From contig CANRFI010000031.1 of NCBI GenBank assembly GCA_947629855.1, forward strand, positions 1 to 12,665: a DNA stretch of 12,665 bases, written 5' to 3'. How positions within the stretch are numbered: position 1 is the first letter of the stretch; each line of letters starts with the position of its first letter. Of this stretch, positions 1 to 6,955 are shown piece after piece. The notes below the pieces were generated by a model. That model was not told the DNA's origin, did no database searches, and was given only the letters and a program-made list of their open reading frames with translations. The DNA is from an uncultured Clostridia bacterium. Its GTDB lineage: Bacteria > Bacillota_A > Clostridia > TANB77 > CAG-508. Position numbers and translations under genes: made by a program.

Positions 1-161
1 TTTTAATATTAATAACCTTTTTATCAAGTATTATTATTTATAAAGTTAAAAATATATCAATATTTCTTATTATATTAGTATTGTGGGCAATTGTTATAAA
101 AGAAGATGTAATTTATCAAAGAAAAAGTAAAATTTATAGTTTAATAGAAAAAAATATATAA
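1..161 (+). CDS. C-terminal end of an unidentified membrane protein (partial)
   Basis: An open frame enters from the left edge (codons begin at position 3) and ends with TAA at 159-161, giving about 52 residues. The first part is strongly hydrophobic (LILITFLSSIIIY, then ISIFLIILVLWAIVI), which looks like two membrane-spanning segments separated by a short Lys-containing turn. It ends in a basic, polar tail (KEDVIYQRKSKIYSLIEKNI). No family can be named from this tail; a polymerase/ligase-type or transporter-type polytopic protein is possible but unproven. There is no in-frame CGG in it. The 80 nt that follow carry a possible promoter for the next gene, so the two may be separately transcribed. 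Confidence 0.55.
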   Translation, partial: LILITFLSSIIIYKVKNISIFLIILVLWAIVIKEDVIYQRKSKIYSLIEKNI

Positions 162-178
162 ATTACAATAAAAAAGTA

Positions 179-207
179 TTGAAATAAAATTAAATAAATA
201 GTAAACT
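179..207 (+). promoter_or_regulatory. Possible sigma-A-type promoter upstream of the pilin-like gene
   Basis: TTGAAA at 179-184 (5/6 to the -35 consensus) is followed after 17 bp by TAAACT at 202-207 (4/6 to -10). The gene starts 35 nt downstream at 242, with an AGGAG ribosome binding site at 228-232. In DNA this AT-rich such matches arise easily, so this is a candidate only. Confidence 0.35.
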
Positions 208-241
208 AATACTAGAGATAAATAAATAGGAGAAGGTTCAA

Positions 242-2123
242 ATGATAAAAAAGAAAATTAAAAATAATAAAGGAATTACCTTAACTTCATTAGTAATTAC
301 AGTAATTGCGTTGTTACTTATTACTGGAATTATAATATATAATCTTAAAGATAATCTTAAAGTTAAAAATTTACAACAATTACAAAATGATATAAGTAAT
401 TTAAGAGATAAAATTTCAAGTTATTATATGAAAACAGGTAGTATTCCAGCTAAAGGAAAATATACAAGCACTAGCCATATTAATACAATTAGTTCTGCCG
501 TTGATACAGGAGATTTCTTGGTTATAGACTTAGCTGCAATAGATAATTTAACTCTTAATTATGGGGAAGATTATAAAAAAGTAAGAGAATTAGATAGTTT
601 TAAATCAGGAACTGCATTAACTAATGAAGAAATGGAGCAATACAAAGATTTATATATTATCAATGAGGCAAGCCAAAATATATTTTATGTTGCTGGAATA
701 AATATTGATAAAGAAATGTATTATACAGATTACACAGTAGAAGATGTTGACAAAAAAGCAGTTGATTTTAGATATATTGATGGAGTGCAAATTCCAGAGG
801 GATTTTCTTATGTAAGTGGAACAAAAAATACTGGTATCATTATTAAAAATAATGACAATGCAAAACAATATAATTGGATTGTAAAAGATAGCGAAATAAC
901 AGAAGTACCAAGCGATATAGAAATAGCATCAGAAAATAAATGGGACTTTATAGAAAGCGTTAACCATTATAAAGGATATTATAAAAGTATAAACAGCAAT
1001 GATGTAATATACTTGAGCATAGATAATTTTAGTCCAAAATATGATAAAGAAGGACTATATAAAGATAAAAACGGTGATACTGCTTATATTCCAAAAGATT
1101 TTTGCGTTTCAACAACACCAGGAGAAAATACAATTAGTGAAGGTTTAGTTGCAAAAGACTCTAATAATAATGAATGGGTATGGATTAGAGTTCCAAAAAC
1201 TATTATGCCATCAGATTTATATTTTAATGATGAAGAAGATTATACTATATTTATTCAGTCATTAAAAAAATATGCAGATCCATATACAAAAGGAAGCAAT
1301 GAGCAAAACTTTAATTGGAAGGATGAATGGTATGCTATAGATACAGACGGGACTACTGTTATATCAGCAGAAACAGAAAGCTTAACAGAAGAGCAAAAAC
1401 AATTAAACAATGGATGTGGATTAAATTATTATGAATACGAAGAAAATTATAAGAAAATGCTAAAAAGCGTTTATGAAAAAGGAGGATTCTGGATAGGAAG
1501 ATACGAGGCAGGAATAGAAGGAAGTATAGAAGATATATCATTAGGAAGAACTACTAATAAAGATACTACTGCTAAAGTAATCAGTCAAAAGAATGCAATA
1601 CCATATAATTTTGTAAGTTGTAGTAAAGCACAAGAATTAGCAAGTGAAATATCATTAGATGAAGATAAAACAAGTAGTTTAATGTTTGGAATTCAATGGG
1701 ATTTGGTATGTGAATTTATAGAAGAACAAGGAAAAGAACAAAAAACAAATATTGAAGAAAGCATTAATTCAAATAGTAAAAATTGGGGAAACTATAAAGA
1801 TGTAAATCTACCAATAACAAGCAATAATGCAAAAGGATATTCATACACTGATAAAATATGGAGTACTATATCTGGTACAAAAATTAATACATTAATATCA
1901 ACAGGAGCATCAAATAATACAAAAAAATTGAATATATATGATTTAGCAGGAAATGAATGTGAATGGACATTAGAATATGTTACTGAAAATAATGATGAAG
2001 GTATATGTAGTTTAAGAGGAGGAGACTTTATTAATGAAAGTCGGATTTACATTAGCTAATCGTAGTAATGCTAATATTGACTTTGCAGATAGTAATGTTT
2101 CTTTCCGTGTAACCTTATATTAA
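242..2123 (+). CDS. Pilin-like surface protein with C-terminal SUMF/formylglycine-generating-enzyme-like domain; needs a +1 shift at CGG (2042)
   Basis: Seen: a basic leader (MIKKKIKNNKG) precedes ITLTSLVITVIALLLITGII, the layout of a type IV prepilin signal with cleavage expected between G11 and I12; position 5 of the mature protein is Ser, not the usual Glu. A long polar region follows. From about residue 300 motifs resemble the sulfatase-modifying-factor fold: NEWVWIRVP, GGFWIGRYEAG (414-424), DLAGNECEW (567-575) and LRGGDF (591-596). Conventional reading stops at 2057-2059 (605 aa), cutting the fold just before its end. Skipping C2042 of the in-frame CGG (codon 601) gives GFTLANRSNANIDF, then VSFRVTLY and TAA at 2121-2123, the expected end of such domains; total 626 aa. 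ATG 242 has AGGAG nine bases upstream. Such domains are often structural or ligand-binding rather than enzymatic; no activity is claimed. A terminator follows, so it is probably monocistronic. Confidence 0.8.
2042..2045 (+). other. Inferred +1 frameshift site, CGGA (SUMF-domain gene)
   Basis: Codon 601 is CGG in the context AGT CGG ATT. Reading on in frame gives only four more codons before TAA. Skipping C2042 and reading GGA as Gly restores a conserved-looking C-terminal segment that ends at 2123. The frame before and after is supported by family-like sequence on both sides; the shift itself is inferred. Confidence 0.8.
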
Positions 2124-2143
2124 AAAATAAAAAAGTAAAAAAT

Positions 2144-2183
2144 AAAATTGTTTTAGATATATTCTAAAGCAATTTTTATTTTT
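2144..2183 (+). terminator. Rho-independent terminator after the SUMF-domain gene
   Basis: Arms 2144-2157 and 2163-2176 pair over 14 bp with a single G-T wobble around a 5-nt loop, and the second arm runs into a T-rich stretch. It starts 20 nt after the frameshifted stop at 2123, which fits that stop being the real gene end. Confidence 0.75.
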
Positions 2184-2255
2184 AAATAAAAAATTACTTT
2201 TGTAAACAAATTGTAACAATTTAGAAATATTTTTGTAATTTTAGTAAAAAATTCA

Positions 2256-2284
2256 TTGACTTTTTAAGCTTTTCGTTATATTAT
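2256..2284 (+). promoter_or_regulatory. Promoter of the minD operon
   Basis: TTGACT at 2256-2261 (5/6) and TATTAT at 2279-2284 (5/6) are separated by 17 bp. It lies between the upstream terminator and minD, leaving a leader of roughly 40 nt before ATG 2332. Overlapping alternatives (TATATT at 2277) exist in the AT-rich box. Confidence 0.6.
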
Positions 2285-2331
2285 ATAAACATTAGAGAAA
2301 GAATTGAAATAGAGTTCTAAGGAGGAAAAAA

Positions 2332-3126
2332 ATGGGAGAAGTAATTGTAATAACATCAGGAAAAGGTGGAGTAGGAAAAACAACAACAACAGCAAATTTA
2401 GGATCAAGTTTGGCAGTAGAAGGAAAAAAGGTAGCTTTAATTGATACAGACATAGGGCTACGTAATTTAGACGTTGTTATGGGATTAGAAAATAGAATTG
2501 TATATGACATTGTAGACGTTGTAGAAGGAAAATGTAAATTAAGACAAGCTTTAATAAAAGATAAAAGATTTAAAGAATTATATTTATTACCAGCAGCACA
2601 AACAAGAGATAAAACAGCAGTTAATGAAGAGCAAATGAAGGAATTAGTAGAAAAATTAAAAGAAGAATTTGACTACATATTAATTGACTGTCCTGCTGGA
2701 ATTGAACAAGGGTTCAAAAATGCTATTGCTGGAGCAGATAGAGCTATTGTAGTAACAACAGCAGAAATATCTGCAATTCGTGATGCAGATAGAATTATAG
2801 GATTATTAGAATCTTCTGATATAAAAAATCCAGAATTAGTAATAAATAGAATAAGACCTAATATGGTAAAAAAAGGTGAAATGATGGATGTAGATGATAT
2901 TGTGGATTTATTATCTATTGATTTAATAGGAGTTGTCCCTGACGATGAATATATTATTACACAAACAAATAAAGGAGAACCAGTAATTCAAAATAAAAAA
3001 GCACCTTCAGGTAAAGCATATATTGAAATAGCCAAAAGAGTATTAGGAGAAAAAATCGAAGTAACAATTCCAGGAAGAGAAAAAGGTTTTTGGGCAAAAG
3101 TAAAAAGATTATTTAAAAGACAATAA
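2332..3126 (+). CDS. minD: Septum site-determining ATPase MinD
   Basis: MinD is the membrane-cycling ATPase that positions the division septum, acting with MinE and usually MinC. Seen: the deviant Walker A motif GKGGVGKTT at residues 10-18 with both the signature Lys (11) and the P-loop Lys (16); the switch region DTDIGLRNLD (38-47); LIDCPAGIEQGF in the Walker B region; and a C-terminal basic amphipathic tail (GFWAKVKRLFKRQ) that matches the membrane-targeting helix. Its 264 aa is the normal length. ATG 2332 has a perfect AAGGAGG at 2319-2325. minE follows after 20 nt, the standard pair order. minC, which usually precedes minD, is not in the window: upstream is a terminator and an unrelated surface-protein gene. 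Confidence 0.97.
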   Translation: MGEVIVITSGKGGVGKTTTTANLGSSLAVEGKKVALIDTDIGLRNLDVVMGLENRIVYDIVDVVEGKCKLRQALIKDKRFKELYLLPAAQTRDKTAVNEEQMKELVEKLKEEFDYILIDCPAGIEQGFKNAIAGADRAIVVTTAEISAIRDADRIIGLLESSDIKNPELVINRIRPNMVKKGEMMDVDDIVDLLSIDLIGVVPDDEYIITQTNKGEPVIQNKKAPSGKAYIEIAKRVLGEKIEVTIPGREKGFWAKVKRLFKRQ

Positions 3127-3146
3127 TATGGGGGTAAGAAGAAGCA

Positions 3147-3701
3147 ATGTTTGAAAATATAATAAATTTTTTTAAAAAAATTGCAAAAAAAGATAAAAGT
3201 GTAGTTAATAATTCAAAAGATACTGCAAAAGAGAGATTACATTTAGTTTTAATGCAAGATAGAGCAAATGTTTCAGCAGACTTTTTGGAACTTATGAAGC
3301 AAGAAATAATTGATGTAATAAAAAAATATATAGATATTGATGAAAGTGCAATTGATGTTAGACTTACAAATAAAGAAAATGAGGATGGCACAAATGGTGC
3401 ACCAGCTTTATATGCAAATATTCCAATTATAAATATAAAAAATGATGCAAGAAAAATAGAAGAAAAAGAAGACGATAAAAAAGAAAAAGAGAAAGAAGAA
3501 ATTAATAAAACAGAAAAAAATGAAAAAAATGAAGAAGAAGAAAAAGAAGAGATAGTAAGTAATAACGATTCAAGTGAGTCGGAAACTGATAATTTCAACA
3601 TTGAAGAAAAAGAATCTGAAATTATTATTGATAATGATGACCAAGAAGAAATAAAAGAAGAAAACAATGATGAGGAAGAAAAAAAGGAGAATAAGGTTTA
3701 G
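3147..3701 (+). CDS. minE: Division topological specificity factor MinE with an unusual acidic C-terminal extension
   Basis: MinE stimulates MinD ATPase and drives it off the membrane. Residues 1 to about 98 look like a full MinE: N-terminal amphipathic helix (MFENIINFFKKI), the MinD-contact region AKERLHLVLMQDRA (27-40), and the dimerisation part (ELMKQEIIDVIKKYI; later ALYANIPI). The usual family length is about 85-105 aa; here another 80 or so residues follow, almost entirely Glu, Lys, Asp, Asn and Ser, so a disordered acidic/charged tail. No frameshift separates core and tail, and TAG at 3699-3701 ends it. Composition suggests low complexity rather than a fused domain; its role is unknown. 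The ribosome binding site is weak (GGGGG at 3130-3134 and AAGAAG at 3138-3143), so coupling to minD is likely. Confidence 0.9.
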   Translation: MFENIINFFKKIAKKDKSVVNNSKDTAKERLHLVLMQDRANVSADFLELMKQEIIDVIKKYIDIDESAIDVRLTNKENEDGTNGAPALYANIPIINIKNDARKIEEKEDDKKEKEKEEINKTEKNEKNEEEEKEEIVSNNDSSESETDNFNIEEKESEIIIDNDDQEEIKEENNDEEEKKENKV

Positions 3702-3747
3702 TAAGTAACAAAATAAAACATAAGAAAAACTTAAATCAAAAACAAAA

Positions 3748-3782
3748 ATGAGAAAAAGAGTGATTTAATGTGAGAAAAAGAG
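3748..3782 (+). repeat. Short duplication over the rodA start, with a six-codon upstream ORF
   Basis: The 12-mer TGAGAAAAAGAG occurs at 3749-3760 and again at 3771-3782, 22 bp apart. The first copy forms a tiny ORF, ATG 3748 to TAA 3766-3768 (MRKRVI). The second copy forms the start of rodA (GTG 3770, RKREL). The micro-ORF stop lies one base before the rodA GTG, a spacing compatible with translational coupling. Whether the small ORF is translated is not known; no good ribosome binding site is seen before it. Confidence 0.5.
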
Positions 3783-4878
3783 AACTAAAAAATATAGAGT
3801 GGAGTATTTTAGTAATTGCAATTATTCTTTGTATAATAGGATTAGTTGCGCTATTTTCAGCTACTCAAGAAAACGAATATGATGAATTTAATAAACAATG
3901 TATATGGTTTGTAGTTAGTATTATAATAATGATAGGCGTTATGCTGGTGGATTATGAAACAATGTTAAAATTGTCACCTATTTTTTATGGTGCATTTATC
4001 ATATTATTATTAGCAGTTCTATTTACCACACCAGTCAATGGTGCTACTAGTTGGTTCGACATTGGCTTTTTTTCTTTTCAACCAGGAGAATTTGCAAAGA
4101 TTTTTGTAATTTTATTTTTAGCATATGCAATATCAAAAATTCAATCAAAGGATAAAAGAGATATTAATAAAATAACAAAATTATTAATTGTATTAGCAAT
4201 TGTATTACTTCCTGTATTATTAATTGTGAAACAGCCTGATTTTGGTACAGCAGTAGCATTTATTTCAGCAACAGCATTTATGCTTATAACTGCTGGTATT
4301 GATAAAAAATATATTATAGGAACAATTTTATTAATTGTTATATCTGTTCCTTTAGTTTATAATTTTATATTACCAGAACACGCCAAAAGTAGAATAGATA
4401 TATTCTTACATCCAGAATCTGATCCACGTGGAGCGGGATATAATATTATGCAATCTAAACTTGCAATCGGTGCAGGACGGATTAACAGGAATGGGAATTC
4501 TAAAAGGAAATCAAACACAACTTCGGATTTTTATATCCTAAAACGACAGATTTTATATTTGCAGTTATAGGAGAGGAAATGGGATTTATAATAGCAGGAG
4601 CGGTAATAATTCTCTACGTTGTGCTCATAACAAAATGCTTATATGTTGCAAAAACTGCTAAAGATGAAGTTGGTTCGTTAATAGCATCTGGAATAACAGG
4701 CATATTTGTTTTTCATATGATAGAAAACATAGGAATGGTAATGGGACTACTTCCAATTACTGGAGTGCCACTTCCATTTATAAGTTATGGAGGAAGTTCT
4801 TTAATTACAAATTTTATTTGTATTGCTATACTATTGAATATTAGTAGTAAAAGACAAAAAACAATATTTGTAAAATAA
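3770..4878 (+). CDS. rodA: Cell-wall elongation glycosyltransferase RodA (SEDS family); needs two +1 shifts at CGG (4478, 4524)
   Basis: RodA polymerises lipid II into glycan strands in the membrane, paired with a class B PBP. Seen: many hydrophobic segments; FSFQPGEFAK (101-110); QPDFGTA (155-161); SDPRGAGYNIMQSKLAIG in the large outer loop, which holds the conserved Asp (218). Conventional reading then fails at CGG 4478-4480 and would end at 4568-4570 (266 aa). Skipping C4478 gives GLTGMGILKGNQTQL; skipping C4524 gives GFLYPKTTDFIFAVIGEEMG, and the frame then runs through GLLPITGVPLPFISYGGSS to TAA 4876-4878. The rebuilt 368 aa matches the family length. The QTQLGFL stretch favours RodA over FtsW. 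Start is GTG 3770 with only a weak ribosome binding site. It sits between minE and dusB without visible promoters, so probably one operon. A decayed gene is unlikely, since both flanks keep full conservation. Confidence 0.9.
4478..4481 (+). other. Inferred +1 frameshift site, CGGA (rodA, first)
   Basis: Codon 237 of rodA is CGG in the context GGA CGG ATT. Skipping C4478 gives GGA and the SEDS segment AIGAGGLTGMG. The zero frame instead gives a polar, non-membrane tail with no resemblance to the family and a stop at 4568-4570. Confidence 0.85.
4524..4527 (+). other. Inferred +1 frameshift site, CGGA (rodA, second)
   Basis: Only 46 nt after the first site, in the shifted frame, stands CTT CGG ATT. 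Reading on would stop at TAA 4539-4541. Skipping C4524 gives GNQTQLGFLYPKTTDFIFA, a close match to the RodA consensus in this loop, and continues into the frame that ends at 4878. Confidence 0.85.
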
Positions 4879-4889
4879 TAGGGTATGAT

Positions 4890-5864
4890 ATGTATTTAAA
4901 AAAATTAAAAATAGGAAATGTAGAATTAGAAAATAATTTAATATTGGCTCCAATGGCTGGTGTAACGAACCAGCCTTTTCGAATTATATGCAAAGAATTC
5001 GGAGCAGGATTAGTTTGCACAGAAATGGCAAGTTCAAGAGCAATTTTTCATAATGATATTAAAACAAGGAGATTGCTCAATGTTCAAGGAGAAAAAAGGC
5101 CAATTAGTATGCAAATTTTCGGAAGTGATGAAGAAACGATTTCTTATGCTGCAAAATATATAAGTAAAATGGCAGATATTGTGGACATTAATATGGGATG
5201 TCCTGCTCCAAAAGTTGTAAAAAATGGAGATGGTAGTAAGCTTTTATTAGATTTAAAAAAAGCAGAAAAGATAATAAAAGCAGTTGTAAATAATTCTAAA
5301 GTTCCAGTAACATTAAAATTTAGAAAAGGATGGGATAAAGAACACATAGTAGCAGTTGAAATTGCAAAAATTGCAGAAGATGCTGGGGTTTCAGCAATTA
5401 CAATACACGGGAGGACAAGGTCAGAATTTTATTCTGGAAAATCAGATTTAGAAATTATAAAACAAGTAAAACAAGCAGTAAAAATACCTGTAATTGGAAA
5501 TGGAGATATAGTAGATGAAGAATCAGCTTTAAAAATGTTTGAAAAAACTGGTGTAGATGGTATTATGATTGGTAGAGGAAGCTTTGGAAATCCGTGGATA
5601 TTTAAAAGAATCAAGTATTTTTTAGAAACAGGAACAAGATTTCCTGAACCAACAAATCAAGAGAAATTAGACACAATAAAAAAACATATTGACTTAGCTG
5701 TACAAGAAAAAGGAGAAGAAATAGCTATTAAAGAGCTAAGAAAACATATTAGCTGGTACACAAAAAATTTAAAAAATTCTAGTGAATTTAGAAATGAAAT
5801 AAATAAAATAGAATTAAAAGAAGAACTAACTACTAAAATTGAAGAATATTTTAAAACTCTTTAA
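4890..5864 (+). CDS. dusB: tRNA-dihydrouridine synthase (DusB family)
   Basis: Reduces uridines in the tRNA D-loop to dihydrouridine with FMN and NADPH. Seen: the TIM-barrel start LILAPMAGVTNQPFR (17-31) that forms part of the FMN site; the catalytic-cysteine motif NMGCPAPKV with Cys104; Lys143 in TLKFRKGW; His173 in TIHGRTR; the phosphate-binding segments GNGD (203-206) and IGRG (227-230); then an alpha-helical C-terminal domain to residue 324. The length is normal for bacterial DusB. ATG 4890 lies 11 nt after the rodA stop with only a weak GGG ahead, which suggests coupling to rodA. Three in-frame GGA/GGG codons here are preceded by C (at 5000, 5120 and 5408), so CGG occurs out of frame with no disturbance, a useful control for the frameshift idea. 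Confidence 0.95.
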   Translation: MYLKKLKIGNVELENNLILAPMAGVTNQPFRIICKEFGAGLVCTEMASSRAIFHNDIKTRRLLNVQGEKRPISMQIFGSDEETISYAAKYISKMADIVDINMGCPAPKVVKNGDGSKLLLDLKKAEKIIKAVVNNSKVPVTLKFRKGWDKEHIVAVEIAKIAEDAGVSAITIHGRTRSEFYSGKSDLEIIKQVKQAVKIPVIGNGDIVDEESALKMFEKTGVDGIMIGRGSFGNPWIFKRIKYFLETGTRFPEPTNQEKLDTIKKHIDLAVQEKGEEIAIKELRKHISWYTKNLKNSSEFRNEINKIELKEELTTKIEEYFKTL

Positions 5865-5904
5865 AATAAAATGATAATGGATTTATTTTAAGGAGGCTAA
5901 AACT

Positions 5905-6501
5905 TTGAAAAAAAATGCCGTATTTATTTTTTTATTTATATTAATTGCGATAGGAATTATATTTTTAATATTTTTTAAAACAAATATGTCTAAAAATTCA
6001 AAAATTGGTAACAATACTAATAGTCAAGAAATCATAGATTATATTTTAAATATTAGTAATTATGAGGCAACAATAGAAGTAGAAGTAAATAGTAATAAGA
6101 ATACAAACAAATATATTATAAGGCAAAAATACAAAAATTCAAATGAGTCTTCACAAGAAATACTAGAACCTAATAATATTTCTGGAATTAAAATTACAAA
6201 AACTAATAATCAATTAAAAGTAGAAAATACCAATTTGAGTCTTAGTTCTATTTATGAAAACTATGAATATGTAACTGATAATATTTTAGATTTAATTAGT
6301 TTTATAACAGAGTATAAAGAAAATGAAAAGTCAAATTGGAAAGAAGAAGAAAATCAAATTATTATGCAAACAGAAAAAGAAGGAAAAGAGAAAATACTAT
6401 ATGTGGATATAACAACTAAAAAACCAATTAAACTAGAAATCAAAGATATGAACAAAAAAACCGAGGTTTACATATCATATAATGAGATAAATATAAAATA
6501 A
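5905..6501 (+). CDS. Membrane-anchored extracytoplasmic protein, GerS/LolA-like
   Basis: Seen: a short basic start (MKKNAVF), one hydrophobic segment at about residues 5-24 acting as signal-anchor, then a polar, Asn/Lys/Glu-rich outer domain of about 170 residues. There is no lipobox Cys, so it is probably an anchored protein rather than a lipoprotein. The outer part (ATIEVEVNSNKNTNKYIIRQ, SQEILEPNNISGIKIT, LSLSSIYENYEYVTDN) resembles the LolA-fold family that includes the clostridial germination protein GerS; this match is from memory of the family and is moderate. Start is TTG 5905, chosen because a perfect AGGAGG sits 8 nt upstream (5891-5896) and Lys-Lys follows. It lies 40 nt after dusB and 61 nt before mazF, in the same probable operon. 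Its function here is unknown. Confidence 0.65.
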   Translation: MKKNAVFIFLFILIAIGIIFLIFFKTNMSKNSKIGNNTNSQEIIDYILNISNYEATIEVEVNSNKNTNKYIIRQKYKNSNESSQEILEPNNISGIKITKTNNQLKVENTNLSLSSIYENYEYVTDNILDLISFITEYKENEKSNWKEEENQIIMQTEKEGKEKILYVDITTKKPIKLEIKDMNKKTEVYISYNEINIK

Positions 6502-6562
6502 ATTATATTTAAAATAGCATGAAATGTACTTGACAATACAGCAATAATTGGGAGTGAATGAT

Positions 6563-6913
6563 ATGCAAATCAAAAGAGGAGATATGTTTTATGCAGATTT
6601 AAGTCCAGTAGTTGGTTCAGAACAAGGCGGTATTAGGCCAGTTCTTATTATACAAAATGACTTAGGTAATAAATATAGTCCTACTGTAATTGCAGCAGCA
6701 ATAACTTCTCAAACAGGAAAAAATAAATTACCAACACATATAGAAATTGACTCAAACTCTTGTGGATTAAAAAGTAATTCAGTAGTACTTGCAGAACAAA
6801 TAAGAACTATAGATAAAAGTAGATTAAAAGAAAGAATAGGTCATATTGATGATGAAAAAATAATTGATCAAGTAAATAACGCTTTAGGAATAAGCTTTGG
6901 GCTAGATGAATAA
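6563..6913 (+). CDS. mazF: MazF/NdoA-type mRNA endoribonuclease (type II toxin)
   Basis: MazF toxins cut mRNA at short single-stranded motifs. Seen: the family start [20 protein letters not shown] with [13 protein letters not shown] next, the catalytic-region Arg in [12 protein letters not shown] with its conserved Ser/Thr, KLPTHIEID, and [13 protein letters not shown]. From ATG 6563 it is 116 aa, the same length as Bacillus subtilis NdoA, to which it is close along its whole length. The frame is open back to TTG 6548, but GGGAGTGA at 6550-6557 is a ribosome binding site correctly placed for 6563, so that start is preferred. No antitoxin (MazE/NdoAI) gene precedes it: the 61-nt gap is too short and the gene before is GerS-like. 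A terminator follows directly. Confidence 0.93.
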   Translation: MQIKRGDMFYADLSPVVGSEQGGIRPVLIIQNDLGNKYSPTVIAAAITSQTGKNKLPTHIEIDSNSCGLKSNSVVLAEQIRTIDKSRLKERIGHIDDEKIIDQVNNALGISFGLDE

Positions 6914-6917
6914 AAAA

Positions 6918-6951
6918 TAAAAGGTTGCATATAAAATTTTGCAACCTTTTA
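6918..6951 (+). terminator. Bidirectional terminator between mazF and the HD-GYP gene
   Basis: Arms 6918-6929 and 6940-6951 pair perfectly (12 bp; core AAGGTTGCA/TGCAACCTT) around a 10-nt loop. T-rich runs leave the stem on both strands, so it can end transcription of the plus-strand operon and of the convergent minus-strand gene, whose stop is at 6956. Confidence 0.8.
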
Positions 6952-6955
6952 AAAT

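Noticed and set aside
3113..3667. A long minus-strand frame of 184 codons opposite minE
   Set aside because: It is a Ser/Phe-rich mirror of the GAA/AAA-rich minE tail with no ribosome binding site or family resemblance.
4579..4878. A separate 99-aa membrane protein after rodA
   Set aside because: Its sequence is the C-terminal part of RodA, and the frame extends upstream through TTDFIFAVIGEE to the second CGG site.
6530..6555. A promoter directly before mazF (TTGACA at 6530-6535)
   Set aside because: No -10-like sequence lies at the right distance; the region there is the ribosome binding site.
6548..6562. TTG 6548 as the mazF start
   Set aside because: These codons overlap the ribosome binding site used for ATG 6563, and the 116-aa product from 6563 matches the family length and N-terminus.
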